A program made the position numbers and the translations under genes. A DNA stretch of 27,481 nucleotides from an uncultured bacterium (GTDB lineage Bacteria; Planctomycetota; Uabimicrobiia; Uabimicrobiales; JABWCH01), in the NCBI GenBank assembly GCA_938003875.1, contig CALKWO010000109.1, positions 1 to 27,481 on the forward strand, read 5' to 3'. Under the pieces are notes generated by a model, which saw only the letters and a list, made by a program, of their open reading frames with translations, searched no databases and was not told the DNA's origin. Position 1 is the first letter of the stretch, and each line of letters begins with the position of its first letter. Below are positions 1 through 7,760 of the stretch, in pieces.

Positions 1-51
1 AAGGATATGTTGATAAAAACTTTTTTTATCGTTTTTTTTGAGGAGACGAAC

Positions 52-996
52 ATGAAATTGTCTCGTTGTTATATTCTGTTACTTTTGTTGCTTTTATCTG
101 TGAGTGTCATATACTCTCAGGAAGATCGTAATGAAATGCGTTCCAGAATTGCCTATACTCAAAAATTGATCGAGGCCAGTAAGGCAAACTGGGTTAGTGG
201 TGAAACTTCCATGTCTCGCATATCTTTATTGGAATTCCAGCAAAGATTAGGATTGATTTTTAGCGACGAGACTGGAAAAGAAGAAGTTTTAAAAAGCACA
301 CAAAATATAAATCTTCCTGAAAGAACCGTTCAGGTTCCTGATTATGTAAACTGGGTAGAAAAAGGCGGAGTTACATCTGTCAAAGACCAAGGGCAGTGTG
401 GAAGTTGCTATGCATTTGCCTCCTGCGCTCTTATGGAGTCTTACTATCTAAGACATTTCAAGAAGACATTGGATTTATCTGAGCAATACTTTATGATGAA
501 AACCAAAATCGGCAATCTTATGGGTGGATGCAAAGGCAACAACCTCTGGGTTTGTGCTGCTACCTGTATTGCCTTTGGTGCTCCTCTCGAAGAATGCTGC
601 CCTTATAAAGCAACAGAAGAAGCCTGTCCTAAGGATTGTACAAAAAACTACCGTGTAGGCTGCATGGTAACAGGCGGAATCGAAGATTTCCAAAAAATTC
701 TGGCTGAACATGGGCCGATAGTTGTAGGCTTTATGGTTTATGAAGATTTCAGAGACTATAGAAGCGGTGTTTACAAGCATGTGCAGGGCAAATTCTTAGG
801 CGGTCATGCTGTTCTTGTCGTTGGATACAACAAAGAAAAAGAGTATTGGATTGTAAAGAATAGTTGGGGTAATGATTGGGGTGAAACCTGTGATGGTAAG
901 GCAGGGGAGCGAGGCTATTTCCGTATTGCCTTTGGTGAATGTATGATAGAACTCGCTTTTATGGGTCCTTTCTACGCCATCAATCCTGATAAGTAA
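52..996 (+). CDS. Secreted papain-family (C1A) cysteine protease
   Basis: Predicted exported peptidase of 314 residues. The N-terminus from the ATG at 52 is a signal peptide: a short basic start, a run of leucines, then a cleavage-like VIYSQ. AGGAG at 41-45 lies 6 bases before this ATG; an in-frame ATG at 7 would only add a poorly placed leader. About 75 residues of possible propeptide precede the mature-like start VPDYVNWVEKGGVTSVKDQG. The catalytic set is complete: oxyanion Gln115 and Cys119 in QCGSCYAFA, His252 in GGHAVLVVGY, and Asn270 in VKNSWGNDWG. Extra cysteines around the CCPYKA and CPKDC motifs fit papain-type disulfides. Known family role: endopeptidase, here probably periplasmic, surface or secreted; the substrate is unknown. 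It is separated from the next gene by a promoter. Bacterial C1A proteases are less common than eukaryotic ones but established. Function class is secure; biological role is not. Confidence 0.93.
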   Translation: MKLSRCYILLLLLLLSVSVIYSQEDRNEMRSRIAYTQKLIEASKANWVSGETSMSRISLLEFQQRLGLIFSDETGKEEVLKSTQNINLPERTVQVPDYVNWVEKGGVTSVKDQGQCGSCYAFASCALMESYYLRHFKKTLDLSEQYFMMKTKIGNLMGGCKGNNLWVCAATCIAFGAPLEECCPYKATEEACPKDCTKNYRVGCMVTGGIEDFQKILAEHGPIVVGFMVYEDFRDYRSGVYKHVQGKFLGGHAVLVVGYNKEKEYWIVKNSWGNDWGETCDGKAGERGYFRIAFGECMIELAFMGPFYAINPDK

Positions 997-1052
997 GATT
1001 ATAAAGGTTTCCTCTCTGAATCACAAAAACCATTTCTAATTTGAAATTTAGC

Positions 1053-1080
1053 TTGACAGCATTTCGTAGTTTGATAAAAT
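1053..1080 (+). promoter_or_regulatory. Sigma70-type promoter for the phosphoesterase gene
   Basis: TTGACA (1053-1058) and TAAAAT (1075-1080) are separated by 16 bases, a near-consensus housekeeping promoter. The predicted transcription start near 1087 leaves a leader of about 45 bases before the chosen start codon at 1132. An imperfect inverted sequence (CTAATTTGAAATTTAG) lies just upstream of the -35 box. Promoter assignment is by consensus only. Confidence 0.65.
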
Positions 1081-1131
1081 TCATGAAATAGAAAGTCCCA
1101 ATTGGAATTTCCTTTTGAAAGGCAGATAAGC

Positions 1132-1893
1132 TTGATAGCATTAATTTCTGATATTCATGCTAATATAGAAGCACTCACCGTGGTTTTGGAAGATATCCAA
1201 AATCATAAGGTAGATAAAATCTACTGTTTAGGGGATGTGATTGGTTATGGTCCTAACCCAAGAGAGTGTATAGAACTTGTCCAGAAATGTTCTGAATTCA
1301 CTCTTTGTGGTAATCATGAAGAGGCTGTTCTCTTTAATGCACAAGATTTCAATCCTAAAGCAAGAAGAGCGATTGATTGGACAAGGGAGCAATTGAATTC
1401 TGATACCTACGATAAAGAAAAAAACTACCAGCTATGGGATTTCTTGGGGGATTTGCGTAAAAGAGTAAGGGAAGACAGCATTCTCTATGTACATGCTTCC
1501 CCCCGCCAGCCTACACGAGAGTATGTCCTTCCAAAGGATGTAAAAGATCCTGCCAAGCTAGATTCTATTTTTAAAGAATTTGAGGATTCAGAAATTTGTT
1601 TTGTGGGTCATACTCATATTCCTGGAGTTTTTACACAGGATTTACAATTCTTTTATTCTAAAACATTAGAAAATCGCTATGAATTTAAATCGCATCCTGG
1701 CAAAAAGCTTGTGAATATAGGCTCTGTCGGACAGCCTAGAGATGGGGACAATCGTGCTTGCTATGTGCTTTTTGATGGTGAAACTGTGGAATGGAGGCGT
1801 ATTGAATATGATATCCAGTCCACTATGATAAAAATTCGAGCGATAGAAGATCTGGCAGACTATCTTGCAGTACGCCTGGAAGAAGGCAGATAG
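1132..1893 (+). CDS. Calcineurin-like metallophosphoesterase
   Basis: A cytoplasmic metal-dependent phosphoesterase of 253 residues with the full motif series of the calcineurin-like superfamily: SDIHANIEAL near the N-terminus (D-x-H), GDVIGYGPNP, GNHEE, VHASP and GHTH. Together these bind two metal ions. I chose the TTG at 1132 because AAAGG at 1118-1122 sits 9 bases upstream and the resulting start (M)IALISDIHAN matches the family's usual beginning. A TTG at 1102 would add ten residues without an obvious ribosome site. Relatives act on phosphodiesters or nucleotide polyphosphates such as Ap4A; the substrate cannot be read from sequence. The gene appears monocistronic, with its own promoter upstream and a terminator at 1978-2007. 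Confidence 0.88.
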   Translation: MIALISDIHANIEALTVVLEDIQNHKVDKIYCLGDVIGYGPNPRECIELVQKCSEFTLCGNHEEAVLFNAQDFNPKARRAIDWTREQLNSDTYDKEKNYQLWDFLGDLRKRVREDSILYVHASPRQPTREYVLPKDVKDPAKLDSIFKEFEDSEICFVGHTHIPGVFTQDLQFFYSKTLENRYEFKSHPGKKLVNIGSVGQPRDGDNRACYVLFDGETVEWRRIEYDIQSTMIKIRAIEDLADYLAVRLEEGR

Positions 1894-1977
1894 CTGTCCG
1901 TTGTAAGAGCATACTGTTGAATAATGTACCCCAAAAAACAGGTGATAGAAATTATTACAATTTTATAGAATTTCATC

Positions 1978-2007
1978 AAAAAGGCATGCTTTGGCATGCT
2001 TTTTTTT
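1978..2007 (+). terminator. Rho-independent terminator after the phosphoesterase
   Basis: GCATGC (1984-1989), loop TTTG, GCATGC (1994-1999), then eight T. The upstream A5 extends the stem by pairing with the T tract, leaving one bulged G at 1983. It separates the phosphoesterase gene from yidC. The remaining 98 bases before yidC hold a direct repeat TTTAGCCT (2016-2023 and 2035-2042) but no convincing promoter. Confidence 0.85.
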
Positions 2008-2105
2008 ATGCTATCTTTAGCCTGTATTTTTTATTTTAGCCTATTTCGTGCCATCTGGTACGTTATATTTTTATCTTTTTAAAATTTTCATGTTAAGGAA
2101 CGAAA

Positions 2106-3956
2106 ATGACTCCAGAGAGACGTGTATTTTTAGCCTTATTTCTTTCGTTTGTTTTCTGTGCTGCATGGATACAATACATGCAATACAAACAAGAAAAATG
2201 GAGAAAGGCAAATCCCCAGAAGGTAGAGCAGCAACAGCAAAAGCCAGAAGAAAAGAAAGCCCCTGTTACTCCTAAAGAAGAGCCAGCGCAGGTTAAGCCA
2301 GTGGTTCAGGATATTCCTATAGAGCAGATAAATAAAGAAGAAAATAAGCAAATCGTTGTAGAAACAGAAAAATATAAAATGCTATGGACTAATAGAGGAG
2401 CAGGATTGTCTTCTTTGAAATTCAAAGAATTTTTCCATCAGCATTCTGTCCGAAAAGGCCCTGGCTGGAGGAACAAAGAAGAAAACTGGCTGGAAATTCT
2501 TCCCAGGTTTTCTACCAATGTAGTTTCTTTTTCTCTATTTCAGGAAGAAAATATTACAGTAAACGATAAGCTCGTTCCTTTTAGACTAGAAGAAGCGGCA
2601 TGGAAAGTGCGTGAGGAACTGAACGAAAATCCTCCCAGGCTTATTTTTGAGCTTGGCCCTGTAAATGGAATCCAGTATACAAAGACTTTTGTTTTTCCTA
2701 AAGGCAAAGAGTATCTGGAAGGGGAAATTTCCTTAGAAAATTGTAGCAAGGATACACAAACAAAGGCATTACAAATAGGCACAGGTGCTGGCATCATGTT
2801 TGAAAGCAACAATCTGGATGAAGTTGCCAGGGAGATTTATGGATATGGCATGCATCTCAACGCTAAATCTCAGCCTCTCTATGAAGAATTTGCGTACGAT
2901 GCCATGTTGAAAGAAAAGGTAGAATCCCAGAAAAACTTTTCCTGGGTTGGAATGGTCAATCGCTATTTTGGTTATATATTCCACGTAAAAAACCCAGAAT
3001 CCATAGACGGCCTTACCATGAAATCCTTTTTGCCTGGTGCTCTATGGATCAGGGAAAGAGAAAAACTTCATTTAGACAACAGAGAAACAGCTCATGTCGA
3101 AAAATTGAAAATGCTTAAGCAAGCGATGATTGTTCTTCAGACTAAGCCTATGACCCTACAACCAGGTCAAAAGATGTCTATTCCTTTTACTTTTCATATA
3201 TCCAGCAAAGAATATCTAAGCACGGTGGATAAGACATACCAGGGTAAAATAGACGACTATGGCTTTTTTGGTGGCATAAGCCAGATTCTGCTTTGGATTC
3301 TTGGCTTTTTCTATAAAATTTTCCAAAATTATGGCGTTGCCATTGTTTTCCTGACCCTTTTAATCAAGGGTGTTTTGTTTCCTGTGACAAGAAAACAGCA
3401 AGTATCCATGCAGAAATACCAAAAGAAAATGAAAGTATTCCAGCCACAGATGAAAAAAATGCAAGAAAAATACAAAAATGATAAACAAAAGCTCAATCAG
3501 GAAATCATGGCACTATACAAAGAGCATGATATCAGCCCTATCCCTGTAGCTGGATGTTTGCCTATTTTCTTGCAACTGCCTATTTTTATTGGCCTTTATC
3601 AGGCATTGTCCTATTCGATACAGTTGAGACAGGCATCTTTTTTATGGATACAGGATCTATCTCAGCCTGATAAGCTCTTCCAGTTTGGGAAAAATATTCC
3701 TTTGCTCGGAGATTATTTCAATATTCTTCCTGTGGTTATGACTGTTGTATGGGTTTTGCAGCAAAAATTTGCCCCCAAACCAGAAGATCCACAAATGCAA
3801 CAGCAGCAGAAGATATTTATGTTCATGTCCATTATTTTCGGATTTATGTTCTATCAGGTAGCATCTGGTTTAGTGCTATACTGGCTTGTTATGAATTTTA
3901 TTAGTATTTTGGAACAAGAATTTATCAAACGCCATGACCTGGCCAAATTGGCCTAG
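2106..3956 (+). CDS. yidC: Membrane protein insertase YidC
   Basis: Inner-membrane insertase/foldase (Oxa1/Alb3 family) of 616 residues, acting alone or with SecYEG. It has the Gram-negative architecture: an N-terminal transmembrane anchor (about 7-24), a Gln/Lys/Pro-rich linker (about 30-75), a large periplasmic beta domain, then the conserved multi-span core from about 390. The core shows the cytoplasmic coiled-coil hairpin (VSMQKYQKKMKVFQPQMKKM region), PVAGCLPIFLQLPIFIGLYQ and a final SGLVLYWLVMNFIS segment. AAGGA at 2095-2099 is 6 bases before the ATG. The hydrophilic-groove arginine (R366 in E. coli, FIVRGIMYP) is lysine here: K421 in LLIKGVLFPVT. A basic hydrophilic C-terminal tail is almost absent. 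Usual neighbours rpmH, rnpA, mnmE and jag are missing from this window, and terminators flank the gene, so it appears to be a single-gene unit. Confidence 0.97.
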   Translation: MTPERRVFLALFLSFVFCAAWIQYMQYKQEKWRKANPQKVEQQQQKPEEKKAPVTPKEEPAQVKPVVQDIPIEQINKEENKQIVVETEKYKMLWTNRGAGLSSLKFKEFFHQHSVRKGPGWRNKEENWLEILPRFSTNVVSFSLFQEENITVNDKLVPFRLEEAAWKVREELNENPPRLIFELGPVNGIQYTKTFVFPKGKEYLEGEISLENCSKDTQTKALQIGTGAGIMFESNNLDEVAREIYGYGMHLNAKSQPLYEEFAYDAMLKEKVESQKNFSWVGMVNRYFGYIFHVKNPESIDGLTMKSFLPGALWIREREKLHLDNRETAHVEKLKMLKQAMIVLQTKPMTLQPGQKMSIPFTFHISSKEYLSTVDKTYQGKIDDYGFFGGISQILLWILGFFYKIFQNYGVAIVFLTLLIKGVLFPVTRKQQVSMQKYQKKMKVFQPQMKKMQEKYKNDKQKLNQEIMALYKEHDISPIPVAGCLPIFLQLPIFIGLYQALSYSIQLRQASFLWIQDLSQPDKLFQFGKNIPLLGDYFNILPVVMTVVWVLQQKFAPKPEDPQMQQQQKIFMFMSIIFGFMFYQVASGLVLYWLVMNFISILEQEFIKRHDLAKLA

Positions 3957-3991
3957 GGAAAATTTGTATATTTTATACATTTCTCTGGCAT

Positions 3992-4022
3992 AAAAAGGAG
4001 CGAAGCAATTTCGCTCCTTTTT
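3992..4022 (+). terminator. Strong, probably bidirectional terminator after yidC
   Basis: A perfect 13-base-pair stem (AAAAAGGAGCGAA at 3992-4004, its complement at 4010-4022) with a 5-base loop. Because the arms are A-rich on the left and T-rich on the right, it could terminate in either direction. It ends only 19 bases before the tdh start codon, so the tdh ribosome site (AAGGAAAGG region, about 4027-4035) lies directly after it. A smaller GTATA-TTT-TATAC palindrome lies at 3966-3978. Confidence 0.85.
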
Positions 4023-4041
4023 CTTTAAGGAAAGGAAAGAT

Positions 4042-5010
4042 ATGAATGCAAAAAAAATTTTGATTACAGGCGCAATGGGACAGATTGGCTCAGAGCTGAT
4101 TCGTGAATTGCGCAAACGCTATGGTGTAGAAAGTGTAATCGCTAGCGACTACAGAACGCCCGCTCGTGAGGCGTTGAAAACCTGGATGCCTTTTGAATCT
4201 CTGGACATCACCAAAAAAGAGACCATTGCTGGCGTAGTAAAAAGGCATGGAATCAACACCATATACCATATGGCAGCGATTCTGTCTGCCATTGGTGAGC
4301 AGAATCCCCATATGGCATGGGAAGTGAATATGGAAGGATTGTATAATGTGCTGGAGGTAGCCAGGGAATATAAAATCGAAAGAATGTTTTTCCCAAGCTC
4401 TATCGCTGCTTTTGGCCCACTGACCCCTAAGGACAATACACCTCAGGATACTATCTTGCAGCCATCTACGATGTATGGCGTTACCAAAGTCACAGGAGAG
4501 CTGCTTTGCAATTACTATGTAGATAGGTTTGGTATGGACATCCGTGGAGTGCGTTTCCCTGGTATTATCAGCAGCGAAACTCCTCCTGGTGGTGGAACTA
4601 CAGACTATGCCGTTGCAATTTTCTATGAAGCTATTCGTCATAAAAGCTATGAATGCTTTGTAAAAGAAGATACTATTTTACCTATGATGTATATGCCCGA
4701 TGCAATTAAAGGGATTATTGATTTAATGGAAGCGGATTTTTCCTCCCTCAAACACCATTCTAACTTTAATCTGGCTGCTATGAGCTTTTCCGCTAAAGAG
4801 CTGGCAGCAGAAATCAGAAAGCATATACCCGATTTTGTCTGCACTTACAAACCAGATTTCCGCCAAAAAATTGCAGATTCCTGGCCCAGAAGCATTGACG
4901 ACAGTGTTGCCAGACAGGAATGGGGATGGAAGCCTAGCTATGATCTTGCTTTCATGACAAAAGACATGCTGGAAAAATTACGATACCGCCATGAGCATGG
5001 CAAATTGTAA
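4042..5010 (+). CDS. tdh: L-threonine 3-dehydrogenase, short-chain (SDR) type
   Basis: NAD-dependent oxidation of L-threonine to 2-amino-3-oxobutyrate, cytoplasmic. The protein (322 residues) is an extended SDR/epimerase-like fold rather than the zinc MDR type of E. coli. It has the Rossmann glycine motif GAMGQIG at 10-16, catalytic Ser119 in the FFPSSIAAFG strand and Tyr145-x3-Lys149 in MYGVTK. It also carries signatures I recognise from this subfamily: SETPPGGGTTDYAV, LPMMYMPDAI, KPDFRQKIADSWP and SIDDSVARQEWGW. The family normally feeds 2-amino-3-ketobutyrate CoA ligase (kbl), which is not in the window. It heads a closely spaced run of six genes, with the next start 30 bases downstream. 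Its own ribosome site immediately follows the yidC terminator, so the run's promoter must overlap that hairpin or be very weak. Confidence 0.93.
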   Translation: MNAKKILITGAMGQIGSELIRELRKRYGVESVIASDYRTPAREALKTWMPFESLDITKKETIAGVVKRHGINTIYHMAAILSAIGEQNPHMAWEVNMEGLYNVLEVAREYKIERMFFPSSIAAFGPLTPKDNTPQDTILQPSTMYGVTKVTGELLCNYYVDRFGMDIRGVRFPGIISSETPPGGGTTDYAVAIFYEAIRHKSYECFVKEDTILPMMYMPDAIKGIIDLMEADFSSLKHHSNFNLAAMSFSAKELAAEIRKHIPDFVCTYKPDFRQKIADSWPRSIDDSVARQEWGWKPSYDLAFMTKDMLEKLRYRHEHGKL

Positions 5011-5040
5011 AGTTTACCTTTTTTGGAAAGAAAATAGATT

Positions 5041-5775
5041 ATGGAACAAATACCAGAAATTTCGGTCATACTTCCTATATATAACGAAAAAGGAAACATT
5101 GAGACTCTTGTCAGAGAAATTATCGCTGCCTTAGAGCCTCTATCCAGACCATTTGAAATCCTTTGTGTAGACGATGGTAGCAAAGATGGCAGTCTGGAAA
5201 CTATACTATCTCTGGCTTCAAAAGATGCGAGAGTTTTTGCTTTGTCTCATATAAAAAATTTTGGTCAAAGTGCTGCGCAGGCGAGTGGATTCTCCAACGC
5301 CAGAGGAAGCATCATGGTCACGCTGGATGCGGATGGACAGAACAATCCAGCAGATATACCTCGCCTTTTAGCCTTGATCGGGGAATATGATTGTGCATGT
5401 GGTATACGAGGAAAACGTCGTGACACATGGGTACGCAGGCTTTCCTCTCGCATTGCCAATCGTGTACGCAATGGGATTACTGGCGATTCCATCCAGGATT
5501 CAGGCTGTACATTGAGAGCTATCAAAAAAGATTGTCTTAAAGAAATTCCCATATTCAATGGCATGCATCGTTTTTTGCCTTCTCTCTTGCGCTTTAAAGG
5601 CAAGAAAGTAATAGAAATCCCTGTGGATCATAGGGAAAGGACCTGGGGGGAATCCAAATATGGTATTCGGAATCGCGCTTTCCGTGGTTTGATAGATACT
5701 CTTGCGATAAGATGGTGGAAAGCTCGCTCTTTTCCTCAAGAAAGGCTAAAAAAAATAGAATATGTTTCCCAGTAA
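5041..5775 (+). CDS. Family 2 glycosyltransferase (polyprenyl-phosphate sugar type)
   Basis: A GT-A fold family 2 glycosyltransferase of 244 residues. The opening PEISVILPIYNEKGNIETLV is typical of dolichol/undecaprenyl-phosphate sugar synthases. DDGS (Asp44-Asp45) binds the nucleotide and DADGQ (Asp96, Asp98) the metal. The segment around GDSIQDSGCTLRAIKK and the later RTWGESKYG resemble the acceptor region of DPM1/ArnC-like enzymes. It lacks the two C-terminal membrane spans of ArnC/GtrB, so it is the short soluble form. It likely transfers a sugar from a nucleotide donor to a polyprenyl phosphate at the inner membrane; donor and acceptor are unknown. Its last 14 bases overlap the start of the next gene, which encodes a multi-span membrane protein, suggesting coupled production and perhaps a functional pair. 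Confidence 0.88.
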   Translation: MEQIPEISVILPIYNEKGNIETLVREIIAALEPLSRPFEILCVDDGSKDGSLETILSLASKDARVFALSHIKNFGQSAAQASGFSNARGSIMVTLDADGQNNPADIPRLLALIGEYDCACGIRGKRRDTWVRRLSSRIANRVRNGITGDSIQDSGCTLRAIKKDCLKEIPIFNGMHRFLPSLLRFKGKKVIEIPVDHRERTWGESKYGIRNRAFRGLIDTLAIRWWKARSFPQERLKKIEYVSQ

Positions 5776-6526
5776 ACAAATTCCTGATTCTTACGTATTG
5801 AGAGATACGCAAGAATCAAGGGAAACAAAGCCCATTCGCAATAAAAAGAATTTATACAAAGCATTGCTAATGGCTTTTCTTCTTCCTGTTTTTCTCTATC
5901 TTATTTATATTTCTCCTGTTAAGCAATGTCTAAAGGAAGAACATCTGAAAAGCTGGAAAGAAAGTATGCCTTTATGGTATATTTTTATTCCTCTATTCTT
6001 TTCTGCTGTTTCTGGCATATCTATTGCGTTGGGGACTCCCCGATCTCTGATAGCGATTCTCGCAGGAAGTGTTTTTGGCTTCTGGCTAGGACTTTTGCTA
6101 GCGGAGCTGTCTTCTTTAATAGGCGCGGGAATCGCTTATCTTTACTCGCGATGGGCAAGACAGACCTTGCTTTCCAGCGTTATGGAAAGATTTCACAAGA
6201 TACAGGGCTATGTAGAAGCGCATAGCTTTATTACCGTTTTTCTTTTAAGACAAATGCCTGTTCCAGGCTTTTTGGTAAATCTTTTTTTAGGTTTGTTGAA
6301 TGTCAAGGCAAAGATTTTTTTTATGGCTTCTGCCCTGGGTTTTTTGCCCCAGAATATTATTTTTACACTTTATGGAACAGGTTTAAAGCAGGACTTTGTT
6401 TTCAATGCAGGCCTGGCATCAGGTTTCTTGATTCTTTTCAGCATTCTGTTCTATCTTTTATACCAGCGTATGGACCTGGCTAAAAATCTGTTGTCGCAGA
6501 TTTCCAGTCTCAAGAAAACCGTTTAA
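5762..6526 (+). CDS. TVP38/TMEM64 (SNARE-associated, DedA-like) membrane protein
   Basis: Integral inner-membrane protein of 254 residues. After about 36 polar residues come a first span (LLMAFLLPVFLYLIYI), a second (WYIFIPLFFSAVSGISIALG), then the family core. The core has a re-entrant-like segment RSLIAILAGSVFGFWLGLLL with a following glycine-rich span, the FLLRQMPVPGFLVNLFLGL motif and ALGFLPQNIIFTLYGTG, plus a last span near the end. Family members are DedA-superfamily proteins implicated in lipid scrambling or transport, including undecaprenyl phosphate recycling for some DedA proteins; this specific activity is inference here. It overlaps the glycosyltransferase by 14 bases with no good ribosome site of its own, so translational coupling is likely. 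That pairing would suit a carrier-lipid glycosylation and flipping function. The next gene follows after 14 bases. Confidence 0.85.
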   Translation: MFPSKQIPDSYVLRDTQESRETKPIRNKKNLYKALLMAFLLPVFLYLIYISPVKQCLKEEHLKSWKESMPLWYIFIPLFFSAVSGISIALGTPRSLIAILAGSVFGFWLGLLLAELSSLIGAGIAYLYSRWARQTLLSSVMERFHKIQGYVEAHSFITVFLLRQMPVPGFLVNLFLGLLNVKAKIFFMASALGFLPQNIIFTLYGTGLKQDFVFNAGLASGFLILFSILFYLLYQRMDLAKNLLSQISSLKKTV

Positions 6527-6540
6527 AATAGGAGATATTC

Positions 6541-7743
6541 ATGAAATTTTTTCTTTTTTTAATCTTTTTTACAAACCTTTTTCTTCTGGCCGATCAATAC
6601 GAATGGAGCTTATGGCGCGGGCCTCAAAGAGATAGCATTTCCAGGGAGAATAATTGGAATCCCAAGTCACTAGAAAGTCCTAAAATTTTGTGGCAAAAAA
6701 ATGTAGGTCAGGGTTTCAGTGCTGTTGCAATCCAAAAAAACTTTCTCTACACTATGGGCAATAAGAAACGCAAGGACATCGTCCTTTGTTTGAACGCATC
6801 TACAGGCGAAGAGATCTGGCAACATTCCTACGATTGCGCTTCAGGATCTTACCCAGGCCCAAGATGTACACCTGTGTTGGATGGAAACTATGTCTATACC
6901 CTGAGCAGAGAAGGTCATCTGTTTTGCCTCTTTGCTAAAGATGGTAAAGTCAAATGGAGCCGAAATTTAAAAGAAGATTATGATGTAGCTTCTCCTAAAT
7001 GGGGCTTTGCCTGCTCTCCTTATTTTAAGGACAATATACTTTTTCTCAATCTGGGAAAGCATGGAATGGCTTTTCATAAAGAAAATGGCAAAACAATATG
7101 GAAAAGCGACCCACAAGAGCCAGGGGGATATGCCAGTGTCGTAGCATATACAAAAAACAATAAGGATTATGCTCTTGTATTTGGGGAAACAGAATTGCAT
7201 CTGGTAGATCCCAAAACAGGAAAGCATTTTTGGTCTCACCCCTGGGAAACAAAGTATGGAGTCAATGCAGCAGACCCTATTGTTTCTGATGGAAAAATTT
7301 TCATCTCTTCTGGCTATGATTACGGATGCGCCCTATTCAGCATAAAGACAGAAAAACCTGAGCTGATCTGGAAAAAAGCAAGCATGAAGAATCATTTTAG
7401 CACCTGTGTTTTGATAGATGATTATTTATATGGTTTTGATGGACAAAGCCATAGGGCAAAAGATAGCACTCTGCGCTGCATCTCTTTTCAAACAGGTGAA
7501 CTAAAATGGCAGCAACCCCTGGGTTTTGGCTCTGTTGTAGCAGCAGGGGATAAAATCATCGCTCTGAATGCGGATGGAAAGCTTTGCATAATCGAAGCTT
7601 CACCCAAAAAATACCAGGAGATTTCCTCTTGTATGCTACCAAAAGCCAAAACTTCTGTTTTTTGGACAATGCCTGTTCTTTGCAATGGAAAAATCTATTG
7701 CAGAGACAGTGAAGGAGAGCTTATTTGCATTGATGTAAAGTAA
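6541..7743 (+). CDS. Exported PQQ-like beta-propeller protein
   Basis: A 400-residue protein with a short hydrophobic signal peptide (start to about residue 18, ending LLADQ) and AGGAGA 5 bases before the ATG. Six propeller-blade motifs are visible in order: LCLNASTGEEIWQ, LFCLFAKDGKVKWS, AFHKENGKTIWKS, LVDPKTGKHFWSH, LFSIKTEKPELIWKK and CISFQTGELKWQQ. This places it in the PQQ-like/BamB-like propeller superfamily. The opening WSLWRGPQRDSISRE recalls the WPQWRGPNRDG start of many planctomycete-type propeller proteins. No quinoprotein dehydrogenase catalytic domain or heme motif is present, so an enzyme role is unlikely. A periplasmic binding or scaffolding role is the sensible inference. It lies inside the six-gene run, 17 bases before meaB. 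Confidence 0.85.
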   Translation: MKFFLFLIFFTNLFLLADQYEWSLWRGPQRDSISRENNWNPKSLESPKILWQKNVGQGFSAVAIQKNFLYTMGNKKRKDIVLCLNASTGEEIWQHSYDCASGSYPGPRCTPVLDGNYVYTLSREGHLFCLFAKDGKVKWSRNLKEDYDVASPKWGFACSPYFKDNILFLNLGKHGMAFHKENGKTIWKSDPQEPGGYASVVAYTKNNKDYALVFGETELHLVDPKTGKHFWSHPWETKYGVNAADPIVSDGKIFISSGYDYGCALFSIKTEKPELIWKKASMKNHFSTCVLIDDYLYGFDGQSHRAKDSTLRCISFQTGELKWQQPLGFGSVVAAGDKIIALNADGKLCIIEASPKKYQEISSCMLPKAKTSVFWTMPVLCNGKIYCRDSEGELICIDVK

Positions 7744-7760
7744 GTAAGGCATTATAGAAT

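Noticed and set aside
2048..2275. 75-codon + strand open frame overlapping the yidC start
   Set aside because: Different frame from yidC, low-complexity sequence arising from the yidC linker, and no ribosome site; yidC has a clear one.
4090..4641. 183-codon open frame on the - strand, antisense to tdh
   Set aside because: It lies entirely opposite a gene with full family motifs, has no ribosome site and its translation resembles no protein family; it is a coding shadow.
6541..7743. Possible PQQ-dependent alcohol or glucose dehydrogenase
   Set aside because: Only short propeller-blade motifs are seen; the protein is too short and lacks the catalytic, cofactor-binding and heme features of quinoprotein dehydrogenases. 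The same holds for 15706-17010.
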